Below are positions 1-6,373 of a DNA stretch of 12,629 nt, in pieces. A program made the position numbers and the translations under genes. Position 1 is the first letter of the stretch; every line of letters starts with the position of its first letter. The stretch is taken from the NCBI GenBank assembly GCA_003233545.1, contig QILZ01000052.1:1-12629 (forward strand), written 5' to 3'. Below the pieces are notes generated by a model. It worked only from the letters and a program-made list of their open reading frames with translations. It was not told the DNA's origin and did no database searches. This DNA is from Spirochaetales bacterium. GTDB lineage: Bacteria; Spirochaetota; Spirochaetia; SZUA-6.

Positions 1-1277
1 TCGATATTCAACAGCCTGTGTCCGTAGGGCCCTGCACAGGCACATCCTGCCCGCCCCTGAATACCAAAGAGATCATTTAAGAGCTTAATAACAAACCGGG
101 GATGCAGGTATGAATTTCCGCACTTTATATTAAACGAAAATATTGCAATCCGTTTTTCAGGATCCTGATTTCCCAGTATTTCCACTTGCGGAATTTTAGA
201 GAAATGTTTAAAAACCGCCTTTACAAGACTTCTTTCACGCTTTTTTATTTTTGCTGTTCCCAGTCTCTCCTTAACCTGCAAAGCCAGAGCGGCCCGCAAT
301 GTCTGCAGGATAGGAGGAGTTCCCGGTTTTTCTCTTACCTCTATTGCTTCACTGTACTTTGTAAGATTATAGCTTACAAAATCTACCGTTCCGCCCCCGG
401 AATAGGAAGGCGGAAGGTCGGCATGATACAGGTCCTTACGGAACACAAGTATTCCGCAGCTTCCCGGGCCGCCTAAGAATTTATGAGGTGAGTAGAATAC
501 CGCATCGAAATAAGACTCGCTGTCCCGGTTTACATTTATCCCGGCATACGGAGCAGAAGCGGCAAAATCGAAGAAGGAATATGCATTATTTCTATGAAGA
601 ATCTTTGCAACCTCATAAACCGGTGTAATAATTCCCGTAACATTGGATGCAGCGGAAAAAGAACCGATCCTGATCCTATCCCTGTATTTTGGATCCGAAA
701 CTTTTTTTCCAAGGTCATCCATGTCCAATTCGCCCGTGTCTGTTAACCGGATTTCCATAACTTCGGCAAAACATTCCCGCCATGAAATCTCATTTGAATG
801 ATGCTCATAAGGCCCCACAAAAACAACAGGCCGTTTACTCATATAAAAATTGTAAAAATCTTCCGCATCGTTCCCCTTAAAATAATCATTATAGATCTGG
901 TTTAATTTTTTCCGTGCCGCGGGAGGAATATAAATACCGAGAATCTCCTGAAGTCTGTTTACGGCACCGGTTGCTCCGGATCCTGTTTCGATTATTCTGT
1001 AATCCTCGTTTGCATGGAGAATATCTTTTATTGTCCGCTCGGCTTCGTGAAGTCTCTCCGTCATCAACTCACCGGTCGTATCGTCATCGGTGTGAGTATT
1101 CGCATACTCTTTTAAAATATAGTTCATATATTCTTCAATAAAAGTCAGGCCTCTTCCCGAAGCGGTATAATCCGCATAGGTTACAATTCTTTCACCAAAG
1201 GGGGTCTGAATAAAAGTATCCCTTCCGATTATACTTGTCCTTACATATTTCCAGAAATTATCTCCTGCTTTTTCCAT
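1..1277 (-). CDS. Class-V aminotransferase-fold, cysteine-desulfurase-like PLP enzyme (C-terminus cut by window edge)
   Basis: The minus strand is open from ATG at 1277 to the left edge, giving 425 codons without the C-terminus. Seen: a fold-type I PLP enzyme of the NifS/SufS-like class V. The glycine-rich phosphate-binding stretch ETGSGATGAVNRL lies near residues 97-109, the EHHSN histidines at 159-160, the cofactor aspartate in FFDFAA (D237), and the Schiff-base lysine in SPHKFLGG (K266). A cysteine motif GRAGCACAGPYGH (409-420) sits where cysteine desulfurases carry their catalytic-loop cysteine. Inference: a desulfurase or lyase acting on a cysteine-like substrate; the substrate cannot be read from sequence. 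It has already passed the usual length of about 400 residues, so it belongs to a longer subfamily. The start is well fixed: the in-frame codon upstream is the stop of the dehydrogenase gene at 1295, and this is the only normal start between them. No Shine-Dalgarno sequence is visible in the 15-bp gap, so coupling to the upstream gene is likely. Confidence 0.85.
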   Translation of the reverse strand, partial: MEKAGDNFWKYVRTSIIGRDTFIQTPFGERIVTYADYTASGRGLTFIEEYMNYILKEYANTHTDDDTTGELMTERLHEAERTIKDILHANEDYRIIETGSGATGAVNRLQEILGIYIPPAARKKLNQIYNDYFKGNDAEDFYNFYMSKRPVVFVGPYEHHSNEISWRECFAEVMEIRLTDTGELDMDDLGKKVSDPKYRDRIRIGSFSAASNVTGIITPVYEVAKILHRNNAYSFFDFAASAPYAGINVNRDSESYFDAVFYSPHKFLGGPGSCGILVFRKDLYHADLPPSYSGGGTVDFVSYNLTKYSEAIEVREKPGTPPILQTLRAALALQVKERLGTAKIKKRERSLVKAVFKHFSKIPQVEILGNQDPEKRIAIFSFNIKCGNSYLHPRFVIKLLNDLFGIQGRAGCACAGPYGHRLLNI

Positions 1278-1292
1278 TACATTACCACGATA

Positions 1293-2453
1293 CTACATGG
1301 ATCTGTTCAGCAATAGTACGATCTGTTCTTTTGTTGCGGTAACCGGGTTATTCGAAACTCCGCCTCCCATATAGCGCAGAGACTCATCCGCCAGTTCCCC
1401 GAAACCGTCCCGATTAACCCCCAGGCCGGAAAGTGTAACATCCAGGCCTATTCCTTTTAAGAATTCTTTTATCTTAAGTATCAGGTTGTCTTCCGTATTC
1501 TCATCCTCAGGGAGACCGAATATCCTACCGACATCCTTAAAAGCCTCTACGTTTCCTGCCCATGAGAACTTAAGCCATTCCGGCATTAAGGCAGCGAGTC
1601 CTTCGGCATGGGTAACATTAAAATGCCCTGAAACCGGATGCTCCATGGCATGAAGCAGGGTTGCCCGGCAGTGTGTTAATGAGAAACCGGCAAGTATATT
1701 TGCAAAAGCCAGATTTGTCCGGGCTTCCATATTTTTACCATCCCTTACTGCAGCAGGCAGATATTTCTTTACCAGTTCTATTGCCTTTAAATTAAGAACG
1801 GACGATATGGGATTTGCTATCCTCGAAACATACCCTTCGAATGTGTGGCATAGAATATCGAAACCTGTTATTGCAGTCATTCCGGCCGGCACCTGTACCA
1901 TTAATTCGGGATCGACAATAGAGACCTTCGGAAAAAGCAGGCGGGATGTATATCCGGGTTTTTCTCCTGTTTTTTCATTGGTTAATACGGCGATATTATC
2001 CGATTCGGTACCTGTTCCCGCCAGTGTCTCTATTGCCATAATGGGAAGAGCGTCCTCAGGGACAACATAATCACTTTCCCAGAATGCCACATGACGCCAG
2101 ATGGGAAGTGCGCTCTTTGCGGAAAGTGCAATCGACTTTGCCGTATCGATAACAGATCCTCCTCCCAACCCTATAACAAAATCACAATTCTCCCTCCTCG
2201 CAAGTTCCGCTCCGGTATCCACGATTAAATCTGTCGGGTTGGGTGCTACTCCGTTAAAATGTGTCCACTCAATATTATTCCGCTTAAGAAGCTCCGTAAG
2301 CCCCGTTAATAATCCGCTCTTTTCGGCGCTTCTTCTGCCAGTAACAATAAGCGCCTTTTTGCCGAGATTCGCAGCCTCCTCCCCGGCCATATCGAACTTT
2401 CCGGCACCGAAAAGAATTTTTACCGGAAGATAAAATGTAAAGTCGTTTGTCAT
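1293..2453 (-). CDS. Iron-containing alcohol dehydrogenase (butanol dehydrogenase/YqhD-like)
   Basis: 386 residues, full length for group III (Fe-ADH) alcohol dehydrogenases, cytoplasmic enzymes that interconvert aldehydes or ketones and alcohols with NAD(P)H. Seen: the N-terminal LPVKILFGAGKF opening, the dinucleotide-binding loop GLGGGSVIDTAKS (95-107), and TLAGTGTESDN (143-153). All four expected metal ligands are present by spacing: D199 and H203 in GFDILCH, H268 in LLHAMEHP, and H282 in VTHAEG. It therefore looks catalytically intact. The sequence around H282 (HFNVTHAEGLAALMPEW) resembles butanol-dehydrogenase-type members more than FucO; the substrate is an inference. A strong ribosome site, AGAGGAG, lies 8 nt before the ATG. 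It sits 48 bp after a ModE-like regulator gene and 15 bp before the aminotransferase, so the three probably form one transcript. Confidence 0.93.
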   Translation of the reverse strand: MTNDFTFYLPVKILFGAGKFDMAGEEAANLGKKALIVTGRRSAEKSGLLTGLTELLKRNNIEWTHFNGVAPNPTDLIVDTGAELARRENCDFVIGLGGGSVIDTAKSIALSAKSALPIWRHVAFWESDYVVPEDALPIMAIETLAGTGTESDNIAVLTNEKTGEKPGYTSRLLFPKVSIVDPELMVQVPAGMTAITGFDILCHTFEGYVSRIANPISSVLNLKAIELVKKYLPAAVRDGKNMEARTNLAFANILAGFSLTHCRATLLHAMEHPVSGHFNVTHAEGLAALMPEWLKFSWAGNVEAFKDVGRIFGLPEDENTEDNLILKIKEFLKGIGLDVTLSGLGVNRDGFGELADESLRYMGGGVSNNPVTATKEQIVLLLNRSM

Positions 2454-2488
2454 TGATAAACTCCTCTTTGTATCGTTAAAATATATTA

Positions 2489-2500
2489 CCGGTATACCGG
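2489..2500. promoter_or_regulatory. 12-bp perfect palindrome between regulator and alcohol dehydrogenase genes
   Basis: CCGGTATACCGG is its own reverse complement. It lies just past the stop codon of the ModE-like gene and about 35 bp before the dehydrogenase start, and on the minus strand is followed by an A/T-rich run (TAATATATTTT). It could be an operator for the neighbouring regulator, or a small hairpin with a 4-bp stem that partly attenuates read-through. The stem is too short for a convincing intrinsic terminator. Confidence 0.35.
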
Positions 2501-2501
2501 A

Positions 2502-2855
2502 TTATCGTATCTTACCGCTGATAATGTGCAGGACGGACTTAAACTCTTCCTCCGCACAATTCTCTACCCTCTTTTGAAATTCTTTATATGTATTAAGGAA
2601 TTTCTCCCCGAAAGATGTCAGGGCTGCCCCGCCTCCCTTAATACCGCCGACTTTTTTTATCAACAGCTTTTCCCCGAGGTTCTCTTCCAGTTCTTCGAGT
2701 ATTCTGTGTGCCTTGGCATATGACATATTCATATCCATGGCGGCTTTTCTAATCGATTTGAATTTCTTTATACGCTCGAGAAGCCAGACAAGCCCGATAC
2801 CCATATAGGGTTCCCCGTTATCATTTACTATACTGATTCTAACCTTAACCTTCAC
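2502..2855 (-). CDS. ModE-family winged-helix transcriptional regulator, DNA-binding domain only
   Basis: 117 residues. Seen: a LysR/ModE-type winged helix. The helix-turn-helix covers roughly residues 33-57 (SIRKAAMDMNMSYAKAHRIL), and the wing carries the ModE hallmark GGIKGGGAALTSFG (70-83). Classical ModE has a further molybdate-binding (TOBE) region of about 140 residues, absent here, so any ligand sensing must be by other means. Inference: a DNA-binding regulator of the genes beside it (dehydrogenase, aminotransferase, or formerly the cobalt transporter whose remains lie 56 bp upstream). The predicted start is GTG at 2855; it overlaps an out-of-frame ATG-TGA and has only a weak AGAG ribosome site. 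A palindrome in its own promoter region suggests autoregulation. Single-domain ModE-like proteins are known in many anaerobes, generally without an assigned ligand. Confidence 0.82.
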   Translation of the reverse strand: MKVKVRISIVNDNGEPYMGIGLVWLLERIKKFKSIRKAAMDMNMSYAKAHRILEELEENLGEKLLIKKVGGIKGGGAALTSFGEKFLNTYKEFQKRVENCAEEEFKSVLHIISGKIR

Positions 2856-2864
2856 ATCTCTGTA

Positions 2865-2893
2865 ATAATAACGTATTAATACATTCAGTTCAA
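2865..2893 (-). promoter_or_regulatory. Candidate sigma-70 promoter with embedded palindrome, reading into the ModE-like gene
   Basis: On the minus strand TTGAAC (2893-2888) is separated by 17 bp from TATTAT (2870-2865), which matches the -10 consensus at five of six bases. The spacer contains a perfect 10-bp palindrome, GTATTAATAC (2873-2882), where a bound repressor would block polymerase. The -10 box lies only 9 nt from the GTG start, so the transcript would be nearly leaderless if this promoter is used. Confidence 0.45.
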
Positions 2894-2911
2894 TTAAGAA
2901 TACTATCTATA

Positions 2912-3466
2912 TCAGAGCAGTCCGCACTTATAGAGCAGTTTTTCATCGGACAGGACTTCATTAACATTTCCTTCCGCTTCCTTAATTACCTTATCGGGAA
3001 CAATAACCCGGGAACAGATCTCTTTAACGAGCTCAAGGTGTTGCGTCATAATTATTCTGGTTCCGCCGGCTTCCCGTATAAGGCCTGCAATTTCTCTTCT
3101 GCCCTTTGGATCCAGATTGGCGTAAGGATTCCGGTTTTTAAGTCCCTCCAGTTTTAATTTTTTAACGGTCTCCTGTACAATTTTATCCACTTCATCGCTT
3201 TTAAGACCATGATTAACCGGGCCGAATGCAATATCCTCGTATATATTCGAACAAAAAAGCTGATCGTCAGGGTTCTGAAAAACAATTGCTATTCTCCTGC
3301 GTAATTCCCTGACAGGGCAAGTTCCAGGGCACAGAAAGCGGAAGGGGTTACAACGGAAAACCATGCTGCCGCGGCTGCCGAAGGCAGCAGCAGCCCCGAC
3401 AGCCGCTGTTACCGCAAAGGCCGCCGCATTAATCTGTCTGCTTACAAAACAATCGGGAATATGCAT
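2912..3466 (-). pseudogene. Collapsed cobalt transporter: cbiM start joined to cbiO pieces by deletions
   Basis: A 184-codon open frame that is not one protein family. Residues 1-28 (MHIPDCFVSRQINAAAFAV...) are the start of CbiM, the substrate-binding membrane subunit of ECF cobalt transporters. Residues about 29-51 look meaningless, but the +1 frame of the same DNA (about 3305-3384) reads WFSVVTPSAFCALELALSG, a recognisable internal CbiM segment. From residue 52 (RELRRRIAIVFQNPDDQLF, the Q-loop region) it is CbiO, the ATPase. Walker A is missing. NRNP at 111-114 jumps straight to YANLDPKGRRE, so the LSGGQ signature and Walker B (about 30 residues) are excised in frame. The switch region TQHLELV is altered from the usual THDLELV. 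CbiN, CbiQ and most of CbiM are gone. It cannot be a working ATPase. A good ribosome site (GGGGG, 4 nt before ATG) survives, so a peptide may still be made. Confidence 0.85.
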
Positions 3467-3484
3467 ATTACCCCCTTTATAATT

Positions 3485-3561
3485 AGTGCCATCCGTTTAT
3501 TGCCCGGCACCAAGTGTTACAACTTGTAGAAACGTAACACTCTTGAGCGGCTTTTTGTCAA
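3485..3561. promoter_or_regulatory. Dyad-rich divergent control region with minus-strand -35 box
   Basis: This lies in the 204-bp divergent gap between the cobalt-transporter remnant and the antiporter operon. Seen on the plus strand: AGTGTTAC (3513-3520) and GTAACACT (3534-3541) form a perfect 8-bp inverted repeat with a 13-nt spacer. TACAACTTGTA (3518-3528) is a nested 11-bp palindrome. GTGCC (3486-3490) and GGCAC (3506-3510) form another inverted repeat. On the minus strand a perfect TTGACA (3561-3556) is placed so that its -10 region (GTTACG, poor) falls inside the large inverted repeat. Inference: operator(s) controlling the old cobalt-transporter promoter and perhaps the antiporter operon. 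I see no convincing plus-strand promoter in the remaining DNA to 3670. Confidence 0.45.
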
Positions 3562-3670
3562 TACCACTCGTACCATTTTTTTGATTTTCATATTGCACCG
3601 GGGTTTCCAAAACGGTAATGTATGGATATGGAAAAGATAACAAATCAACCGGGCCGATTAAGAGGTTAGG

Positions 3671-4816
3671 ATGGTTCACCCCCATTTTTTACTTCATCTT
3701 GCAATAATACTTATTGTGGCCAAATATATATCCGCTCTATCCATTAAATTTAAAATGCCGCCTGTTCTGGGTATGATTATTGCCGGCATTATTCTCGGCC
3801 CATCGGGAATCGATATCGTAAAAACGGATATTGTCATTAAATGGCTGGCAAAATTGGGTGTTATTATGCTCCTGTTCTCCGCAGGTATAGAAACAGACAT
3901 CGAACAGATGAAATCCCAGGGCAGGATTTCGCTTTTCACAGCTTCCGGCGGAGTACTTATACCATTCGCCCTTGGTATCGGAACATCGCTCTTTTTCGGT
4001 AAAGATATTTTTTCCTCAACCCTTATAGGAACCGTACTTACGGCAACGAGTGTAAGTGTTACTGTAATGACACTTATAGAGTTAAAAAAACTCCACTCAC
4101 CCGAAGGTACTTCCATATTAGGTGCCGCGATATTAGACGATGTAATCGGTATCCTGCTCCTTACATTTGTATTCGGCCTTCACGGAGAAGGAAAAAACAT
4201 AACACTGTCGATTACTAAAATACTATTCTATTTTGCGGCCGCTTTTGCATTCGGCTTTTTCCTGTTTAAACCGATTTTGCGCTTCACCAAAAAAATCAAT
4301 GTCGATTCGGGAATACTTTCAGTCGCGCTTGCCCTGTGTTTCTTCTTTGCATGGGCTGCGGAAAAAGCAGGCATAGCAGAAATCACGGGAGCATATATTG
4401 CAGGGCTGTTTATAGGACAGACCCGGCACAAGAGAACCGTGCGCGAAGGAATAGACACCTTGGGACAATCATTCTTTATTGCCATGTTTTTTATTAATAT
4501 AGGCCTGGAAACTCATCTTGAAAATATTTCAGGTAACCCTCTTTTTATCATACTTGTTATTATCTTTGCCGTTTCAGGTAAAATCTTCGGCGCGGGAATA
4601 GGTGCAAAAATCGGAGGTTTTACCTGGCTTCAGTCTGTACGGACAGGTATCGGAATGATACCGAGAGGAGAGGTTGCACTAATCATATCCTCCATGGCAC
4701 TTTCACGCGGAATTTTTACCCAGACGGAATTCTCGACAACCGTGCTTATAGTGGTAATATCAGCAGTTATTACACCACCGCTTCTAAAAATAACCTTTAA
4801 AAACAAAGGAGTCTAA
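3671..4816 (+). CDS. CPA2-family cation/proton antiporter (NapA/Kef-like membrane domain)
   Basis: 381 residues, almost entirely hydrophobic, about 12-13 membrane segments: an inner-membrane Na+ or K+/H+ exchanger of the CPA2 family. Seen: PPVLGMIIAGIILGPSG (30-46), the LLFSAGIETD loop (67-76), and the ion-binding pair D156-D157 in AAILDDVIG, which in characterised members marks electrogenic exchange. A lysine in SGKIFGAGIG (K304) matches the lysine that partners this pair in NapA. PRGEVALI (341-348) is the conserved late-helix motif. No TrkA-N or other cytosolic regulatory domain is attached; the CBS protein encoded 2 bp downstream may play that role. Ion preference cannot be decided from sequence. 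The start at ATG 3671 follows an AGAGG-type ribosome site. It is the first gene of the plus-strand run. Confidence 0.9.
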   Translation: MVHPHFLLHLAIILIVAKYISALSIKFKMPPVLGMIIAGIILGPSGIDIVKTDIVIKWLAKLGVIMLLFSAGIETDIEQMKSQGRISLFTASGGVLIPFALGIGTSLFFGKDIFSSTLIGTVLTATSVSVTVMTLIELKKLHSPEGTSILGAAILDDVIGILLLTFVFGLHGEGKNITLSITKILFYFAAAFAFGFFLFKPILRFTKKINVDSGILSVALALCFFFAWAAEKAGIAEITGAYIAGLFIGQTRHKRTVREGIDTLGQSFFIAMFFINIGLETHLENISGNPLFIILVIIFAVSGKIFGAGIGAKIGGFTWLQSVRTGIGMIPRGEVALIISSMALSRGIFTQTEFSTTVLIVVISAVITPPLLKITFKNKGV

Positions 4817-4818
4817 TT

Positions 4819-5289
4819 GTGGAAGAGACAAAAATATCCGAGATAAGAGAGTACATCACGGCAAAGCCTACATACGTTCATGAAAACGAGTCCATCCATG
4901 CAGTAATAAGTAAGTTTATAAAAAATCCTGTAACCAGGGCAGTATATGTTGTGGATGACAACAATGAGCTTCAGGGTATTATTACCATTCAGGATATATT
5001 ACGGCGCATCAGTGTGGATTTTTACTCTCTCTCGTTTCTCTATTCGGAACCAAGCTTTACAGGGTACAGTATCATGTCCGCAATAAAGGATTCAAAGGCT
5101 GCAGATATTATGAATACGGAAATCTATTACGTAAAAGATGATGATAAAATAGAACATGCCTTCGAGGTTCTTTTTCAGAACAATGCCGGGGAACTGCCGG
5201 TTGTGGATGAACACAATAGATTGATAGGAGATCTGAATGTTATCGAACTTCTTATGCTATGGGAAAAGAGACAAAAGAGTAATGATTAA
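4819..5289 (+). CDS. Stand-alone CBS-domain pair protein
   Basis: 156 residues forming one Bateman module. The first CBS repeat covers about residues 5-68 (ending GIITIQDILRRIS), the second about 94-150 (AADIMNTEIYYV... to LIGDLNVIELLMLW). No other domain is present. CBS pairs commonly bind adenine nucleotides and regulate an attached or partner enzyme or transporter. Placed 2 bp after the antiporter gene, it probably gates that antiporter; this is inference from position. The start is GTG at 4819, with AAGGAG about 9 nt upstream inside the end of the antiporter gene, which implies coupled translation. Confidence 0.85.
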   Translation: MEETKISEIREYITAKPTYVHENESIHAVISKFIKNPVTRAVYVVDDNNELQGIITIQDILRRISVDFYSLSFLYSEPSFTGYSIMSAIKDSKAADIMNTEIYYVKDDDKIEHAFEVLFQNNAGELPVVDEHNRLIGDLNVIELLMLWEKRQKSND

Positions 5290-5300
5290 GGAGGCTTTTT

Positions 5301-6137
5301 ATGTACATTATTGATTATTTAAAACCCTCTGCTATTTTTCTGAATCTTAAGGAAAAAAAGAAAAGAAAAAAAGATATTATCCGCGACTTAATCGAACTTG
5401 CGGTAAAGAACAATATTCTTTCCGAAGACAAAAAGGACAGTATCTTCGAATCGATCATATTCAGGGAACAGCAGACAACAACAGGAATCGGCAATGGCAT
5501 AGCAATTCCTCACTGCAGGACAGACGATGTGCGGAATGGAACAATTATTGCCGCGACCTTTCCATCCGGTATAAAGTACGGTTCCATGGATAACAAACCC
5601 GTACAGATTATCTTTCTTTTCATTTTCCCGGGCAGCGAAAACAAAGAATATCTCCAGATCCTTGCAAAGGTCGCACGATTACTGGGAGAGGAAGCGGTAA
5701 GGCACAAGCTGATACTGGCATCCACTCCGGAAGAGTTCCGTGCAACAATAGCTAAAAATGATATCATTCCCATTACCAGGAGCACCGAAGGCAGATACGT
5801 ATTTATACTCGCCTTAAGCGACCAGAAAAAAATGCAGGATGTAATTTCGAATCTTGTGGAAATAGGAGCGCAGACATCATTAATAATCGACAGTGAAACA
5901 CTGGAAAAAAAATTAACCTATGATATTCCTATCTTTGCAGGTTTAACCTACTACAAGGGGAAATCACCCTATTCCAAAACCTTTATCGGCATATTAAACA
6001 GTCTGGATCAGGTGGACTATCTTAATCAACTTCTACTTAAGGAAGATATTGATTTAAGCAAACCCGGCGCAGGATTTCTCCTTACCCTGGAGACAAAAAG
6101 AATAATAGGCGGGATACCGGAAGAAATGGATATATAA
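5301..6137 (+). CDS. PTS EIIA (fructose/nitrogen type) with a C-terminal unassigned regulatory-like domain
   Basis: 278 residues. Residues about 1-150 are a PTS EIIA type-2 domain: GIGNGIAIPHCRTDDV contains the phosphorylatable histidine H71, and VQIIFLFIFPGSENKEYLQILAKVARLL is the usual core. Residues about 155-278 form a second domain (VFILALSDQKKMQDVISNLVEIGAQTSLIID...) with a small alpha/beta, PII- or ACT-like pattern that I cannot place in a family. No sugar permease (EIIB/EIIC) is nearby, so it is more likely regulatory, like EIIA-Ntr, which controls K+ transporters in enterobacteria. Next to an antiporter and a CBS protein, it may signal phosphorylation state to the transporters. A strong ribosome site (TAAGGAGG) overlaps the stop of the CBS gene region, 8 nt before the ATG. 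Confidence 0.85.
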   Translation: MYIIDYLKPSAIFLNLKEKKKRKKDIIRDLIELAVKNNILSEDKKDSIFESIIFREQQTTTGIGNGIAIPHCRTDDVRNGTIIAATFPSGIKYGSMDNKPVQIIFLFIFPGSENKEYLQILAKVARLLGEEAVRHKLILASTPEEFRATIAKNDIIPITRSTEGRYVFILALSDQKKMQDVISNLVEIGAQTSLIIDSETLEKKLTYDIPIFAGLTYYKGKSPYSKTFIGILNSLDQVDYLNQLLLKEDIDLSKPGAGFLLTLETKRIIGGIPEEMDI

Positions 6138-6142
6138 AAACC

Positions 6143-6181
6143 GATACTGTTTCCGTACATCCCCGTAACCGGGACGGTATC
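6143..6181. repeat. Imperfect inverted repeat after the EIIA gene
   Basis: GATAC (6143-6147) pairs with GTATC (6177-6181), with an inner CCCG-TAAC-CGGG hairpin (about 6162-6173). There is no T-run afterwards, so an intrinsic terminator is unlikely. It lies directly before a candidate promoter and may be an mRNA processing or regulatory hairpin. Confidence 0.25.
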
Positions 6182-6182
6182 C

Positions 6183-6211
6183 TTGACAGAGCATGTGTAA
6201 CAAATTAATCT
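6183..6211 (+). promoter_or_regulatory. Candidate internal sigma-70 promoter before the small membrane protein and permease genes
   Basis: A perfect TTGACA (6183-6188) is followed after 17 bp by TAATCT (6206-6211), which keeps the three most conserved -10 positions (T1, A2, T6) but only those. It could transcribe the small membrane protein, the permease and the Usp gene apart from the antiporter part. The expected start of transcription, near 6218, favours ATG 6221 over ATG 6212 for the small protein. Confidence 0.4.
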
Positions 6212-6373
6212 ATGGTATCCATGGACAAAGATACTGTACTGGGCATTGTCATTATTATTGCAACATTATCGTTTAATACATTTCTCGTTTTTTACAGTAA
6301 AAAAATGATAGAAAAAATATCCGGGATGAAGCGTACCACCGTACGCGATATATTTAAAGAGCTCCATGGGTAA
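6212..6373 (+). CDS. Small single-pass membrane protein, candidate permease accessory subunit
   Basis: A 53-residue open frame (44 fewer bases of margin than most gene callers like). It begins MVSMDKDTVLGIVIIIATL; residues about 8-29 form one hydrophobic membrane segment, followed by a positively charged tail (YSKKMIEKISGMKRTTVRD). The charge pattern predicts an outside N-terminus and a cytoplasmic tail. Its last codons overlap the permease start by 8 nt (the permease ATG at 6366 lies within CAT-GGG-TAA), typical of translational coupling. An alternative start is ATG 6221 (50 residues). No Shine-Dalgarno sequence precedes either start. I do not recognise a family. By analogy with known small transporter subunits it may stabilise or regulate the APC permease; that is inference from position only. 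Confidence 0.68.
   Translation: MVSMDKDTVLGIVIIIATLSFNTFLVFYSKKMIEKISGMKRTTVRDIFKELHG

Noticed and set aside
186..476. 96-codon plus-strand frame
   Set aside because: Antisense shadow of the aminotransferase gene, whose motifs are clear on the minus strand.
3467..3670. Possible cobalamin riboswitch before the cbiM remnant
   Set aside because: A GGTGCC-like dyad near 3486-3511 is suggestive, but no B12 box or GCCACTG element is present on the minus strand, so it is at most a fragment.
3497..3685. 62-codon minus-strand frame in the divergent gap
   Set aside because: It crosses the antiporter start and the dyad-rich control region, has no ribosome site, and shows no recognisable protein pattern.
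6143..6181. Intrinsic terminator after the EIIA gene
   Set aside because: The stem is interrupted and no T-run follows; listed only as an imperfect inverted repeat.
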